Origin: SAR202 cluster bacterium
GTDB lineage: Bacteria > Chloroflexota > Dehalococcoidia > Lucifugimonadales > JASMAO01
Direction: 5' to 3'
Assembly: GCA_030754315.1 (NCBI GenBank)
Contig: JASMAO010000176.1
Location: 1 to 6,321, forward strand
DNA length: 6,321 bases
The first letter of the stretch is position 1, and every line of letters begins with the position of its first letter. Below are positions 6,300 to 6,321 of this stretch, in pieces. The position numbers and the translations under genes are program-made. Under the pieces are notes generated by a model, which had not been told where the DNA came from, made no database searches, and saw only the letters and a program-made list of their open reading frames with translations.

Positions 6300-6321
6300 C
6301 GCAGGTCCTTGGGGGAAGTGT

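Overview
This window reads as bacterial chromosome. Genes are densely packed and all lie on the + strand, with Shine-Dalgarno-led starts and about half G+C. There is no phage, transposase, CRISPR or RNA gene that I can recognise. Three of the six complete genes appear to start with TTG. The pair of PAL-like NHL propellers beside an SDR and a D-2-hydroxyacid dehydrogenase resembles gene sets I associate with uncultured marine bacteria such as the SAR202/Dehalococcoidia Chloroflexota. That placement is an impression from gene content, not a proof.

Layout. The left edge cuts into a classical short-chain dehydrogenase (3-494). Two tandem paralogous NHL/six-bladed beta-propeller proteins follow (540-1514 and 1608-2558). 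They resemble the lyase domain of peptidylglycine alpha-amidating enzymes. A 286-base gap (2559-2844) holds a weak inverted repeat and, near its right end, a short SD-led reading frame that overlaps the next gene. That gene is a small DUF1801 protein (2845-3186). After a 118-base gap that ends in a perfect 7-bp dyad come epoxyqueuosine reductase QueG (3305-4465) and, one base after its stop, an Nmad3-like protein (4467-5237). The last gene is a D-isomer-specific 2-hydroxyacid dehydrogenase. I place its start at TTG 5315, behind a near-perfect SD, rather than at the upstream GTG 5279.

How the genes may work together. SDR and the two propellers are closely spaced and could be one transcription unit for oxidation or cleavage of small hydroxylated substrates. 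QueG makes the last step of queuosine synthesis in tRNA. Its tight pairing with a protein of a nucleotide-modification-associated family is the most suggestive association here. The final dehydrogenase probably starts its own unit, and its substrate cannot be told from sequence.
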